From the NCBI GenBank assembly GCA_019359155.1, contig JAHHHV010000071.1, positions 1 to 64,000 of the forward strand: a stretch of 64,000 bases of DNA, given 5' to 3'. Shown here piece by piece: positions 1 through 8,265 of the stretch. A program made the position numbers and the translations under genes. The stretch is from Pegethrix bostrychoides GSE-TBD4-15B. GTDB taxonomy: Bacteria > Cyanobacteriota > Cyanobacteriia > Elainellales > Elainellaceae. Positions within the stretch are counted from its first letter, which is position 1; each line of letters starts with the position of its first letter. Below the pieces are notes generated by a model that made no database searches, was not told the origin of the DNA, and saw only the letters and a list, made by a program, of their open reading frames with translations.

Positions 1-120
1 TTGACTTAACCGGACAATATAGTTCTTGGGCATAGTGAGTGGTCACGATATCTCGAAAGGTTGACTGTGAATAACCGCTCTATTTTCCCTTAAACTCACA
101 ATTTTTAGCTTGACAGACTA

Positions 121-702
121 CTAGCTTCGCAGCTTCCAGATGCAGCTGGAGAGCAGATTGGTAGTGATATGCGCCACAATTGGCACGAGCAGATTGCCCG
201 TGAGAATCGCGCTATAGCCTAGTAGAGCGCCAATCACCGTCGCCCAAATCACGTATGACCACTGCTGACTGCCGCTAAAATGCAGGATGCCAAAGCAGAG
301 ACTAGAGATCGCCAAACCAAACCAGGTCAAGCCTAGAGCGGGCAGCATCACGCCCCGAAACAGCAGTTCCTCGCTCAAACCGGGCAGCAGCCCCAGCCAA
401 ATTAAGTCCGGCAGCGCCAGCGGCTTAATCACTAGCTCCAGATAATAGTCCGCGCTCTGACGATAGGCGCTCCAGATCTGATAGAGCAGGGAGCTTGCCG
501 CCGTAATTCCTAGTCCCAGCCCCGCGCCAGTCAGCGTCGCCGAACTGCTCCAATTCAGCGGCAGCATCTCGGTAGAGCTATCGAGAAATAGCCAGAGCCG
601 CGCACAGATCAACAGCAGCACTGCCGTCGCGGCCATCGCAATCAGGACTTGGAAGCGGGTTAGCGCTTCGACATTGGGGTTTGGATAGCTCGGTTCGGGC
701 AC
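121..702 (-). CDS. CPBP-family intramembrane protease
   Basis: 193-residue membrane protein of the CPBP (CAAX protease and bacteriocin-processing, Abi) family. The signature EELLFRG sits at residues 111-117 (Glu111, Glu112, Arg116). A second conserved block has His141 (FGILH) and a third has His178 and Asn182 (AHITTN), the expected metal and active-site positions. Several hydrophobic segments (about 17-40, 58-75, 95-110, 120-142, 150-185) place it in a membrane. Family members act in prenyl-protein-type processing or in handling small peptides; the substrate here cannot be read from sequence. It stands alone, with the next minus-strand gene ending 97 bases upstream. Confidence 0.9.
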   Translation of the reverse strand: MPEPSYPNPNVEALTRFQVLIAMAATAVLLLICARLWLFLDSSTEMLPLNWSSSATLTGAGLGLGITAASSLLYQIWSAYRQSADYYLELVIKPLALPDLIWLGLLPGLSEELLFRGVMLPALGLTWFGLAISSLCFGILHFSGSQQWSYVIWATVIGALLGYSAILTGNLLVPIVAHITTNLLSSCIWKLRS

Positions 703-753
703 GGTGGACGCATCACAGCAAGTTCGCTCTCAGTCTATCGTATTGTTCGTTGA

Positions 754-787
754 CGCAATTTACCTGCTGGCGCAATTTACCTGCTGG
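754..787. repeat. Perfect 17-bp tandem duplication
   Basis: The unit CGCAATTTACCTGCTGG occurs twice head to tail (754-770 and 771-787) in the spacer between the CPBP and DUF3326 genes. It is one of many short tandem duplications in spacers of this window. Confidence 0.95.
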
Positions 788-799
788 CGAACTTATCCG

Positions 800-1948
800 C
801 TAGCCCAATCTATTTGCTGAGGCTGCTTCTGGGTCGAGCAGCAGGGACGAATGGCTAGTCTGCGTGAGATGATGCAGCGACTGCCCTCTCAGCGCCTGAA
901 TCTGTGGCATATGCGGCGAGAGCGCTCCCGGATCAACGCCTGCCCGATGCGCCGCCAAAATGCCGACTGCTTCTAGGTAGGTGTCGGCTGCAGTCACCTG
1001 CATTCCCAGTTTTTGAGCAGTAACGTTGAGACGGGTAGCGTTGGCTCTCACCGTGATAATTTGCGTTTTGGACTGGCTAAGGCTGAGCGCGGCGCTGCCT
1101 CCACAGGCGGTTGCGGGCAAGATCAGCGCATCAATCTGATCCGCCCAGATATCCTGAGCCTGAGGCCGCTGGTGCCGCTGAATAAACTGCGGGGCTCGAC
1201 TCAGCCCCACCAGCACGCAGGGTAAAAACGTATGGCCGAGTTCTTCGGCGGCTGAACGCGGCGAAAGATCTGGATCAATCGGCAGCGGCAGCAGCGCTGG
1301 AGCATGAGCGCAGGGGATTTGAAAGTTTCGCACGACGAGATGACTAATCACGGCCTCGGCTCCGGCCAGCGGATCGACACCCTGCCCCTGGCGATATTGC
1401 TGTAGGGCTTCGCTGCCTGTGTCGTCGGGGAAGCGCACCACAACCGCAATTGCCTCAGCGCCAGCCGCTTTGAGCTTAGCGACAGCTCGCAGCAGGCTGT
1501 CTGGACGCTCGATTGTGCCCCAGGTTGCGCCAGAGGCAGCGGTGCGTAGCTCCACGCCCAGCGGCGCGTCAGTTGTCACATAGTCAGTGAGATGGAGTCC
1601 CAGCGTGGCGCGAGCCGCATCAGCCGCCTGAAGATGCCGCAGCTTGAGCTCTGGCTCAATCGCCTGATCGAGCAGCAGGCCAATTTTATTTTGCTGCACA
1701 GGCCGCAGTCCCCAGTCGCCTGCCGCCATTTGGTCAAGTCCGTAGCCTTCAACATAGAGAGCGTTGGGCAGCGGCCAGTAAAGCTGCGCGCCGTTCATGA
1801 CGTTGGGATGCGTTACCAGTCGGTCTACTACCTGTGAGAGAGCACGAGCCACCGGCATGGCATCGCCTGCGTAACCGCCGATTGCAGCTCCAACACCAGT
1901 TGGCACAATCAGCATTGCTGTATAGGGTCGATGAGTTGAAGAATTCAA
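800..1948 (-). CDS. DUF3326 family protein
   Basis: 382-residue soluble protein matching the DUF3326 family, which is typical of cyanobacteria and plants. The N-terminal VPTGVGAAIGGYAGDA block (about residues 15-30) and a TACGGSAALSLS block near residues 280-291 are glycine-rich and look like binding loops. No transmembrane segment or signal peptide is visible. Function is unknown for the family. The ATG start at 1948 is used because the Gly-rich N-terminal block follows it closely. Confidence 0.85.
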   Translation of the reverse strand: MNSSTHRPYTAMLIVPTGVGAAIGGYAGDAMPVARALSQVVDRLVTHPNVMNGAQLYWPLPNALYVEGYGLDQMAAGDWGLRPVQQNKIGLLLDQAIEPELKLRHLQAADAARATLGLHLTDYVTTDAPLGVELRTAASGATWGTIERPDSLLRAVAKLKAAGAEAIAVVVRFPDDTGSEALQQYRQGQGVDPLAGAEAVISHLVVRNFQIPCAHAPALLPLPIDPDLSPRSAAEELGHTFLPCVLVGLSRAPQFIQRHQRPQAQDIWADQIDALILPATACGGSAALSLSQSKTQIITVRANATRLNVTAQKLGMQVTAADTYLEAVGILAAHRAGVDPGALSPHMPQIQALRGQSLHHLTQTSHSSLLLDPEAASANRLG

Positions 1949-1974
1949 TGAGAACCTCAGATGTTCAAATGAAT

Positions 1975-2036
1975 CTAGCCAATCACATCGGGAACGCTTG
2001 CTTTAATCCAGCTAGCCAATCACGATAGGGAACGCT
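1975..2036. repeat. Imperfect direct repeat upstream of DUF3326 gene
   Basis: A unit beginning CTAGCCAATCAC and ending GGGAACGCT appears at 1975-1998 and again at 2012-2036, with one indel and a small substitution patch. It lies in the probable promoter region of the minus-strand DUF3326 gene, so it may be either a slippage duplication or a repeated binding site. Confidence 0.8.
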
Positions 2037-2130
2037 CCAGAGCAAGGATTTTGGCTAAACGTTGCAGGTCTTATCGTTACCTAAAACCGTCACTTAGACA
2101 AGTCCTAGGTTTATCTCGATCCATCTTGAT

Positions 2131-2331
2131 CTAGCGACTGGTCGGAACCAGCCGTAAATTCTGCTCTGTCGTCGTGACGACTGCTTCAACCTGCACCTTC
2201 TCGCAGCGGCTGGCTTCGACGATTGCCCAGCGCAGCGGCTCACCATATTGGCCAAGCTCCTTCAAAATAGCAGCCTGAAGCTGAGCAGGCGGTAGCCAAT
2301 CTAACTCGAACGTCAAAAAGTGAGTAAACAT
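2131..2331 (-). CDS. Small conserved hypothetical protein downstream of ferredoxin
   Basis: 66-residue acidic/hydrophobic protein beginning MFTHFLTFELDWLP. The open frame extends upstream to 2457 but that part overlaps the end of the ferredoxin gene in another frame and is low-complexity Ser/Arg-rich, so the ATG at 2331 is chosen. It follows the ferredoxin gene by 55 bases on the same strand and is probably co-transcribed. I do not recognise a functional family; the gene context suggests a ferredoxin-associated small protein, which is inference. Confidence 0.65.
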   Translation of the reverse strand: MFTHFLTFELDWLPPAQLQAAILKELGQYGEPLRWAIVEASRCEKVQVEAVVTTTEQNLRLVPTSR

Positions 2332-2386
2332 AGTGGCTCTTGGATAGATCTGTTCAGAACTCTCAGAACTAGACGAGATCCCAACT

Positions 2387-2722
2387 CTATTTCGCCTTGC
2401 CCTGCTGGAATTGACCAAACTGAAGCTGATAGACCTTGTCTTCTTGGTCAGCCTCAATTGTTAAGTCAGAGCGGGGATAGGAAACACAGAGCAGCGCGTA
2501 GCCTTGCGCCTGCAGGTCTGGGCTGACACCCATGCCATCGCTTTGATCGAGGCTACCCGCCAAAACCTGAGCGGCGCAGGTTGTGCAGACTCCAGCACTG
2601 CAAGAACAGGGTAGATCAAGTCCGGCTGCTTGGGCTGCCGCCAAAATGGTCTGGTCATCTGGAACAGAGAGACTGTGCGTCTTGCCTTGAAACTGCACCT
2701 CGACCTGATAGATAGTTGTCAT
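2387..2722 (-). CDS. Plant-type [2Fe-2S] ferredoxin
   Basis: 111-residue electron carrier of the plant/cyanobacterial [2Fe-2S] type. The cluster ligands are visible as Cys41, Cys46, Cys49 (C-x4-C-x2-C) and Cys79 in the LLCVSYP block; Cys39 is an additional non-ligand cysteine. The N-terminal beta-grasp (VEVQFQGKTHSLSVPDDQTILAA) is typical. Divergence from the photosynthetic PetF consensus (no FLDDDQ block before Cys79) suggests one of the alternative ferredoxins rather than the main photosystem I acceptor; that is inference. Confidence 0.93.
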   Translation of the reverse strand: MTTIYQVEVQFQGKTHSLSVPDDQTILAAAQAAGLDLPCSCSAGVCTTCAAQVLAGSLDQSDGMGVSPDLQAQGYALLCVSYPRSDLTIEADQEDKVYQLQFGQFQQGKAK

Positions 2723-2802
2723 AAAAATTAATGCGTCTAAACAGGCGACCCAGGATGATCCTGAGCCAGAGCAACAGCTTACCCTATAGTAAAACTCAGC
2801 GG

Positions 2803-2994
2803 TCAGGAATTGTTCGGGAAAGTTCGCTTAAATTCATCAATCAGGTCGTCGATTTCTTCAAGCGCTTGATTCACGTCGATTCGCAGCGTCCCCAAATTAG
2901 GCTGCTCTAAAAGCTGAATTAGTGACTCTCGCTTGCTTTCAATCGTTTTGAACCGTGCCTGCAAATCCTGAACATCGGGCAATGTATCGCTCAT
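2803..2994 (-). CDS. Small coiled-coil hypothetical protein
   Basis: 63-residue, strongly charged protein starting MSDTLPDVQDLQARFKTIESKRES. Predicted almost wholly helical, with a Leu/Ile heptad-like pattern through residues 8-58. It lies 80 bases upstream of the ferredoxin start on the same strand. No known domain recognised. Small size and simple composition make the call less certain than for its neighbours. Confidence 0.6.
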   Translation of the reverse strand: MSDTLPDVQDLQARFKTIESKRESLIQLLEQPNLGTLRIDVNQALEEIDDLIDEFKRTFPNNS

Positions 2995-3119
2995 GATGAC
3001 TTCCTAAGGGGTTTCTGTAGGGTTTTTGTGAACCTATAAGCGGCTATCGAAGGGGCTATTCCGGTGCGGAAAGACCAAGATAGTGAATAATTGTTAACTA
3101 TACGCTTACTCCATAAACC

Positions 3120-3689
3120 ATGTTACGCCAAACTTCTCTGGGAACGGTAGGACTGACAGTCGGCTCAATTCTAACGGTGGTTGGATTTGCTGCCTATTTC
3201 AGCGATCAGCCAACCCTCAACCTGATCGGTTTTTTCTACGGCATTCCGCTGCTGTTGGGCGGACTGGCGCTCAAATCTGCCGAGCTAGTGCCAACTCCTT
3301 ATTCCGAGCCGACCTCAGCAGAAGTACTGGCGCTGCGCGAACAGCAGGCCACCGAAACCCAAACGCAGGTTCGCAAAGACATTACGCGCTACCGCTATGG
3401 TCAAGAAGCGCATCTCGACAGCTCGCTCTCATTTTTAGGACTCAGCCCCACCGACGAAGAGCGTCCGGTGCTGGTGGGCTTGCGCGAAACGGCAGTGGCA
3501 GGCAGCTATGCGCTGGTGCTGGAGTTTGATTCGCCGCTGATTCCGCTGGAAACCTGGCAGAAGAAGCAGGACAAGCTAGATCGATTTTTTGGCGAAGGTG
3601 TGCAGGTGAAGCTAGCGCAGCCTGCCGAAGAACAGATTGAGGTGACGGTGATTGCAGCTCCAGCGCTAGCTACGGCTGAATCAGCGTAA
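3120..3689 (+). CDS. DUF2854 family membrane-anchored protein
   Basis: 189-residue protein of the DUF2854 family, found in cyanobacteria and plastids. Two N-terminal transmembrane segments (about residues 9-28 and 34-52) are followed by a soluble domain with the motif RYGQEAHLDSSLSFLGL near residues 92-108. Function not established. It converges on the DUF924 gene with only 9 bases between stop codons, and no clear terminator hairpin lies between them. Confidence 0.85.
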   Translation: MLRQTSLGTVGLTVGSILTVVGFAAYFSDQPTLNLIGFFYGIPLLLGGLALKSAELVPTPYSEPTSAEVLALREQQATETQTQVRKDITRYRYGQEAHLDSSLSFLGLSPTDEERPVLVGLRETAVAGSYALVLEFDSPLIPLETWQKKQDKLDRFFGEGVQVKLAQPAEEQIEVTVIAAPALATAESA

Positions 3690-3698
3690 AACTTGCGT

Positions 3699-4298
3699 TT
3701 AAAAGCGCGATCCGGGCTGCTGTAAAAACTCAGCTTCTTCGGCAGTTGTGTCGCGTCCCAAAATAGCATTGCGGTGCGGAAATCGCCCAAATTGCTTAAT
3801 CACGGCCTGATGCCGCTGGGCGTAGTCCCAGACATCAGACAGGGCTGGGGCTTGCTGGTAAAGCTGCTCAAATAGCTCTACCGAGCGAGTCTGGTCGGCT
3901 AGCTGCTCGCTATGCTCAAACGGTAGGTAGAGAAAAATTCGCTGCAAGGGAGTCAGCGCCTGATCAAAGCCTGCGGCCACGGCCTGCTGTGCTAAAGCGA
4001 GTGCCTGCGCGTCGGTAGCAAACGCCTGTGGACTATCCCGAAACATATTCCGCGAAAACTGGTCGAGTAGCAAAATCAACGCCAAGCAGCCCTCTGGTTT
4101 CTGCGACCAGTCTTTTAGCTGACCAGAAGCTGCCTGCTCGTGAAGCTGCCTGAACTGCTCTCGAATTGCTGCATCAAATTCAGGCTGCTTGCCGAACCAA
4201 AACCTGCGGCGCTCCTGATAGCTCGCTTCTCCCGCTTCACCAAACCAAAACCGCAGCACGGACTGGATAGCTACAGCCTGGATATCTGGTGCGGTCAC
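3699..4298 (-). CDS. DUF924 family protein
   Basis: 199-residue, all-helical soluble protein of the DUF924 family. Diagnostic blocks are FWFGEAGEASYQERRRFWFG near residues 17-36, LILLLDQFSRNMFRDSP in the middle and YLPFEHSEQLADQ further on. The family adopts a TPR-like fold of unknown function. The start is GTG at 4298 and overlaps the stop codon of the upstream gene (GTGA arrangement), indicating translational coupling. Confidence 0.88.
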   Translation of the reverse strand: MTAPDIQAVAIQSVLRFWFGEAGEASYQERRRFWFGKQPEFDAAIREQFRQLHEQAASGQLKDWSQKPEGCLALILLLDQFSRNMFRDSPQAFATDAQALALAQQAVAAGFDQALTPLQRIFLYLPFEHSEQLADQTRSVELFEQLYQQAPALSDVWDYAQRHQAVIKQFGRFPHRNAILGRDTTAEEAEFLQQPGSRF

Positions 4299-4678
4299 AG
4301 CGAGCTGCCTGCATCCTCACGCTCTGCGCCCTGACTGGTGTTGGGTGGCTGCACCTGCCCCGCCGGTGCTTCGCTCTGCTGCTGCAAGATCAGCGCCCGC
4401 TGCCGAGTGCGAAAATCAGAGGCTTCGGAACCAATACTTTCTTGCTGATCCTGGCTATATTCCGGCAGACTGCGAATATTGCCCAGCTGAGCGCGGTGCA
4501 TGATGTCAAAGAACGGGTCGCTGGTGTCATTCTGATTAGAAAGCGGATCTTCGGTACGGCGACGATTGACATCCAGCGGATCAATACCGTCAGCAATCGC
4601 AGGCGGAACCAGACTGACCAACGCGCCAGCAGCTAGCAGTCCGGCTGCAAACAGATGAAATTTAGATTGCGTTGCCAT
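4295..4678 (-). CDS. Exported small hypothetical protein
   Basis: 127-residue protein with a clear Sec signal peptide (residues 1-29: basic N-terminus, Ala/Leu-rich core, AIA-D cleavage region). The mature part is polar and Gln/Ser/Asp-rich, with the motif DPFFDIMHRAQLG. It probably resides in the periplasm or thylakoid lumen. It overlaps the DUF924 start by four bases on the same strand. No recognised domain; resembles small cyanobacterial exported proteins of unknown role. Confidence 0.7.
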   Translation of the reverse strand: MATQSKFHLFAAGLLAAGALVSLVPPAIADGIDPLDVNRRRTEDPLSNQNDTSDPFFDIMHRAQLGNIRSLPEYSQDQQESIGSEASDFRTRQRALILQQQSEAPAGQVQPPNTSQGAEREDAGSSL

Positions 4679-4835
4679 GTTTAGGACTCCTCAAAACTTG
4701 GGCTTAACGAACCGGATTTGATCTCTACAGGATTTTAGCGGCGATTACTTAGTTTCGGCCAATCTCTGGGCTAACTCTCAGCCAACTCTCTCTGAGAGAG
4801 AAATTCCCAGGCAAAAGTTCCTAGCTCAAGCTTCT

Positions 4836-5729
4836 CTAGATCAAAGCACGGCGCAGCATGGGTCGAATGCTCAACAGCGCCAGTCCGCTAAAGCCAACCA
4901 GCACCAGCAGCGCTGCCCCCATCGACACTGATCCAAACGGAGCCTGCATTACAATGCTGCTCAGCGCCCAGCTGCTATGGGTGTAGATATAGCGAATCGG
5001 CTCAATCGCGTAGCTGAGCGGGTTGAGACTGGCCACAATTTGCAGCCATTTTGGCATGAAGGACAGCGGGGCCAGCGCAGTGCTCGCAAACAGCAGCGGC
5101 AGATTGGTGACAAAAATCACGGCAATCAGCTCGATATGACCGGGCAGCGAAAAGGCCAGTCCCAGACTCAGCGCTGTCACGCCCAGCGTCAGCGTCAGCA
5201 CAATTAAGACCACCAGCAAGAGACCACTAAGGCTGGGCAACCCGGCTCCCAGAACAGCGCTCATGCCCAAAATCACCAGGGTCTGCACCAGGCTAAGGCT
5301 GGCGATGAAAATTGCGGAGGCCAGCACAATTGAGAAGCGCGAGGCCAGCGGAGCCACCAGCAGCCGATTCAGAAAGCCAAATTCGCGGTCAAACATCACC
5401 GGCAGTCCGGCATTCAGCGCTCCGCCAAAGGCCGTAAACACAATCACGCCTGCCGCTAAAAACTGACCGTAGTTCTGACTGCCGCCAAACAGCCCCTGCG
5501 GCATATTCTGAAACAGCGCTCCAAACAGCACCAGCCACATCACTGGCTGAATAATCCCAGCCAAGAGGGTCGAAGGGCGGCGCTGAAGCTGAATGAACAG
5601 GCGGCGAGTCAGCGCCAGTGTCTCCTGGACAAAATCGCTGAAGCCGCTAGAGGATGGCTGAATCCTGTTGTCCAACAAGCTGTCAGACAGGCGGTTTGGC
5701 GAGGATGAAGGGGTGACAGTTTGACTCAT
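4836..5729 (-). CDS. ABC-2 type transporter permease
   Basis: 297-residue ABC-2 permease of the DrrB/NodJ type. A polar N-terminus of about 35 residues precedes the amphipathic segment FVQETLALTRRLFIQLQRRP, then six hydrophobic spans including IIQPVMWLVLFGALF and the central NLPLLFASTALAPLSFMPKWLQ block before the last helices. Family members export drugs, lipids or polysaccharides together with a separate ATPase. No ATPase gene lies next to it, so the partner is encoded elsewhere. Confidence 0.9.
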   Translation of the reverse strand: MSQTVTPSSSPNRLSDSLLDNRIQPSSSGFSDFVQETLALTRRLFIQLQRRPSTLLAGIIQPVMWLVLFGALFQNMPQGLFGGSQNYGQFLAAGVIVFTAFGGALNAGLPVMFDREFGFLNRLLVAPLASRFSIVLASAIFIASLSLVQTLVILGMSAVLGAGLPSLSGLLLVVLIVLTLTLGVTALSLGLAFSLPGHIELIAVIFVTNLPLLFASTALAPLSFMPKWLQIVASLNPLSYAIEPIRYIYTHSSWALSSIVMQAPFGSVSMGAALLVLVGFSGLALLSIRPMLRRALI

Positions 5730-5841
5730 AGGTCAGGATTAACTCGGCGTAAAATAGCTAGAGGGTTTGCTTTTAGCCTAACGTATGTCAAGCAAGATCA
5801 GGCGCAGCTCCAGACTGTTTTGTTTGACCTGTTTCGTTGCA

Positions 5842-5880
5842 TTGGGACAGTGTATTCGGACAGTGTATTGGGACAGTTGA
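5842..5880. repeat. Three 13-bp tandem units upstream of cobE
   Basis: TTGGGACAGTGTA (5842-5854), TTCGGACAGTGTA (5855-5867) and TTGGGACAGTTGA (5868-5880) form three head-to-tail near-identical units ending 9 bases before the ATG of the CobE-like gene. The position over the leader and ribosome-binding region means they will be part of the 5' end of the message. Confidence 0.92.
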
Positions 5881-5889
5881 AATCACCAG

Positions 5890-6291
5890 ATGCAAAGCGA
5901 CTCCAGACTTTGGATCGGGCTAGGATTCCAGCGGGGCGCCTCACCTGCGCTAATTGCTGCCGCAATTCATCAGGTCTGCTTGGCGCATGGCTTCAACGAA
6001 GCGCTGATTATCGGCCTCGCCACACTAGATTCTAAAGCCGCCAGCCTGCTTGATCTCTGCGCCGAGCGGCAGTGGATGCTGCGGGGATTCTCTGCCCAGC
6101 AGCTGCGCGCTGTGCCGACTCCCAATCCAGCGGCTCAGGTCATGGCCACAGTCGCAACGCCCAGCGTCGCTGAAGCCGCAGCGATTCTAGCAGCAGGTTC
6201 GCCGCTCTGCCTTTGCAAGCAGATCATTCGGCAGTCTGGCGAACCTGCTGTCACTCTGGCAGTTGCCCAATCGCGACCCAATCGCCACTAG
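5890..6291 (+). CDS. CobE/CbiG C-terminal-like cobalamin biosynthesis protein
   Basis: 133-residue protein that matches the short CobE-type domain, equivalent to the C-terminal part of CbiG (cobalt-precorrin-5A hydrolase). The opening LWIGLGFQRGASPALIAAAI (about residues 7-26), the FNEALIIGLATLDSKAAS block and the ending CKQIIRQSGEPAVTLA are typical. Role: cobyrinic acid biosynthesis, precise reaction unsettled for the free-standing domain. It stands alone, away from any other cob/cbi gene in this window. No riboswitch is evident upstream. Confidence 0.85.
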   Translation: MQSDSRLWIGLGFQRGASPALIAAAIHQVCLAHGFNEALIIGLATLDSKAASLLDLCAERQWMLRGFSAQQLRAVPTPNPAAQVMATVATPSVAEAAAILAAGSPLCLCKQIIRQSGEPAVTLAVAQSRPNRH

Positions 6292-6368
6292 AAGCTTGAA
6301 GCCTGCGCCGTCTGAGTGGTTGAATGAAAGCAGTGATCTTTAATAATACGCAGACGGAGATATCTAGA

Positions 6369-6464
6369 ATGGGCGGAGCAATTATTTACTTGATCTGGAT
6401 TGGCACTTCATTTGGGCTGGCCATGGGGCTGTACTTCGGTTTACGAGCTGCCAAGGTGATCTAG
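6369..6464 (+). CDS. petL: Cytochrome b6f complex subunit PetL
   Basis: 31-residue single-helix membrane protein, too short for routine gene calling. It begins MGGAIIYLIWIGTSFG and ends GLYFGLRAAKVI. The C-terminal GLxFGLRxAK pattern is the PetL signature; PetL is a peripheral small subunit of the cytochrome b6f complex in thylakoids that stabilises the dimer. A Shine-Dalgarno-like GGAG at 6356-6359 lies ten bases before the ATG. It is followed by a hairpin at 6477-6500. Confidence 0.88.
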   Translation: MGGAIIYLIWIGTSFGLAMGLYFGLRAAKVI

Positions 6465-6470
6465 ATCTAT

Positions 6471-6500
6471 CAAAAAGGGCACAGATTAAATCTTGTGCCC
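6471..6500 (-). terminator. Rho-independent terminator of the radical SAM gene
   Basis: A GGGCACA / TGTGCCC stem extended by GAT/ATC, with one bulged base, a short loop and a T5 run on the minus-strand side (6472-6476). It lies just beyond the minus-strand radical SAM stop. The same hairpin could also shield the petL 3' end on the plus strand, although no T-run follows on that side. Confidence 0.8.
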
Positions 6501-6525
6501 AAGTTATTCAACTAATCTCAATCCG

Positions 6526-8100
6526 CTAGCGACTCAGCGCTTCTGCCTTAGCTGGAACCACCTGCCGATCTTGCTCTGCTCGATAGTCAGCGAGCTGTGC
6601 CTCAATCTGGGCGCGGACAATCTGACGGTACTCAATGAAATGCTCGGCGTGAGCGCAGACTGTGACGTAGTGATCCCAAACGCCAGGATTTTGTCGCAAA
6701 ATGCTGAAGAGCTGCTGCCAAAACTGCCAGCGCGTACTGCGCTTGCAGCCCTGCCGCCAGACGACAATTGCTAGCGCCCACAGGTCAGGGCGGCTGGGCA
6801 ACCGAAACGGTACGGCGCAAGTCGAAGGCGCAAGGTGCAAAAAGTGGCGGTAGGTGCGCGCTAAAAAGCGGCTGGGTTCGTAGAGCGTGCAGAAGGCGTG
6901 AACGTATTCCTGAGCAATCTCTTCGACCGGGCGCGTCGGCACAAAGTTCATCAGCGAAAACTGGTTGCCGTCGCTCTTGTTGTTATGTAGACGGCCTTCT
7001 TTTTCGAGCCGATGCCAGAGAGCGGTGTTGGGCAAAGCTTGCAGCAGGCCAAACACGGCGGTTGGGATCGCAGTTTTTTCGACAAACTCAATGATTCGGT
7101 CGCCTGCGCCCGTCCTCTCACCGTCAAAGCCAATGATGAAGCCAGCCATGATCCGCAGCCCCGCCCGGTTGATCTTATCGACCGACTCCTCCAGCGAGCT
7201 GCGCGTGTTCTGAAACTTCTTGGTGAGTTCCAGGCTGTCGGCGTCCGGGGTTTCGATGCCCAGAAACACCGCGTTGAAGTTGCAGGCCATCATCAGCTCT
7301 AGCAGCTCGTCGTCCTGCGCCAGATCCACCGAGGCCTCGGTGTTAAAGCTAAATGGATAGTCGTGCGCTGCCATCCAGCCCTTCAGCTCCTGCAAAAACA
7401 GCTTGACGTTACGCTTGTTGCCAATAAAGTTGTCGTCTACCATGAACACCGCTCGCCGCCAGCCCAGCTCGTAGAGGCAGTCCAGCTCTTTCAAAAGCTG
7501 CGCCGGGGTTTTGGTGCGCGGCTTGCGGCCATAGAGCACAATGATGTCGCAGAACTCGCACTGGAAGGGGCAACCCCGCGAGAACTGCACCGACATCGAA
7601 TCATAGGCATCCAGCTCCAGCAGGTCGTAGCGCGGCACGGGCGTGGTGGTCACGTCGGGTCTTTCACCGTCTTTGGCGCGAAACGTCCCGAAGGTCTGGC
7701 CTTGCTGCACCGCCTCGACAAACATCGGAATCGTGATTTCGCCTTCGTCCAAAACCAAATAGTCCGCCTCAACCACATCTTCAGGCACTGAGGTCGGGTA
7801 GGGGCCACCTACAGCCACCCGCTTGCCGCGCCGCTTGGCTTCATGGATCTGATCGAGCAGATCGGCCTTCTGGACAATCATCGCCGAGAGGATCACCAGA
7901 TCTGCCCAGTCCCATTCGGCTTCAGTCACTTCGCGCACATTATGGTCAACCAGCTTGTACTCCCATGCCTGGGGCAAGATGGCGGCGGCGGTGATCAAGC
8001 CCAGCGGCGGCAGCAGCACCTTGCGACCTACGAGATCGAGAATTTTCTCAAACGACCAGAACGTTTTGGGAAACAGGGGATAGAGCAGCAAAACCCGCAT
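6526..8100 (-). CDS. B12-binding radical SAM protein with DUF4070 C-terminus
   Basis: 524-residue enzyme. The N-terminal third is a cobalamin-binding Rossmann-like domain (MRVLLLYPLFPKTFWSFEK onward, with VAVGGPYPTSVPE). The radical SAM cluster motif is Cys177-x3-Cys181-x2-Cys184. The C-terminal part matches DUF4070. The ATG at 8100 is chosen because the conserved family start MRVLLLYP begins there; an upstream in-frame extension to 8223 is not family-like. The family includes many uncharacterised cyanobacterial paralogues; the sequence does not resemble the hopanoid methylase HpnP closely enough to name it. Confidence 0.9.
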   Translation of the reverse strand: MRVLLLYPLFPKTFWSFEKILDLVGRKVLLPPLGLITAAAILPQAWEYKLVDHNVREVTEAEWDWADLVILSAMIVQKADLLDQIHEAKRRGKRVAVGGPYPTSVPEDVVEADYLVLDEGEITIPMFVEAVQQGQTFGTFRAKDGERPDVTTTPVPRYDLLELDAYDSMSVQFSRGCPFQCEFCDIIVLYGRKPRTKTPAQLLKELDCLYELGWRRAVFMVDDNFIGNKRNVKLFLQELKGWMAAHDYPFSFNTEASVDLAQDDELLELMMACNFNAVFLGIETPDADSLELTKKFQNTRSSLEESVDKINRAGLRIMAGFIIGFDGERTGAGDRIIEFVEKTAIPTAVFGLLQALPNTALWHRLEKEGRLHNNKSDGNQFSLMNFVPTRPVEEIAQEYVHAFCTLYEPSRFLARTYRHFLHLAPSTCAVPFRLPSRPDLWALAIVVWRQGCKRSTRWQFWQQLFSILRQNPGVWDHYVTVCAHAEHFIEYRQIVRAQIEAQLADYRAEQDRQVVPAKAEALSR

Positions 8101-8265
8101 GAATTCACACCTCACAGTACGAAATGCTGAAGCGAAGACCGGAGGCAAAATGCCCCTCTCGCCCCAGTTATCTAGTTCAGCGTACCTTAAACCCAGGTGA
8201 CTGTGTAAATCTATGTAAAGCAAAGTGAAGTAAATCTGTATGAATCTGTATGAAACAGAGCCGCA

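Noticed and set aside
5890-6291. Cobalamin riboswitch ahead of the CobE-like gene
   Set aside because: The leader has 13-bp tandem units and no B12-box-like sequence.
6526-8100. Hopanoid 2-methylase HpnP
   Set aside because: Same B12-binding radical SAM/DUF4070 class, but the N-terminal and cluster-flanking blocks fit the general cyanobacterial DUF4070 group rather than HpnP.
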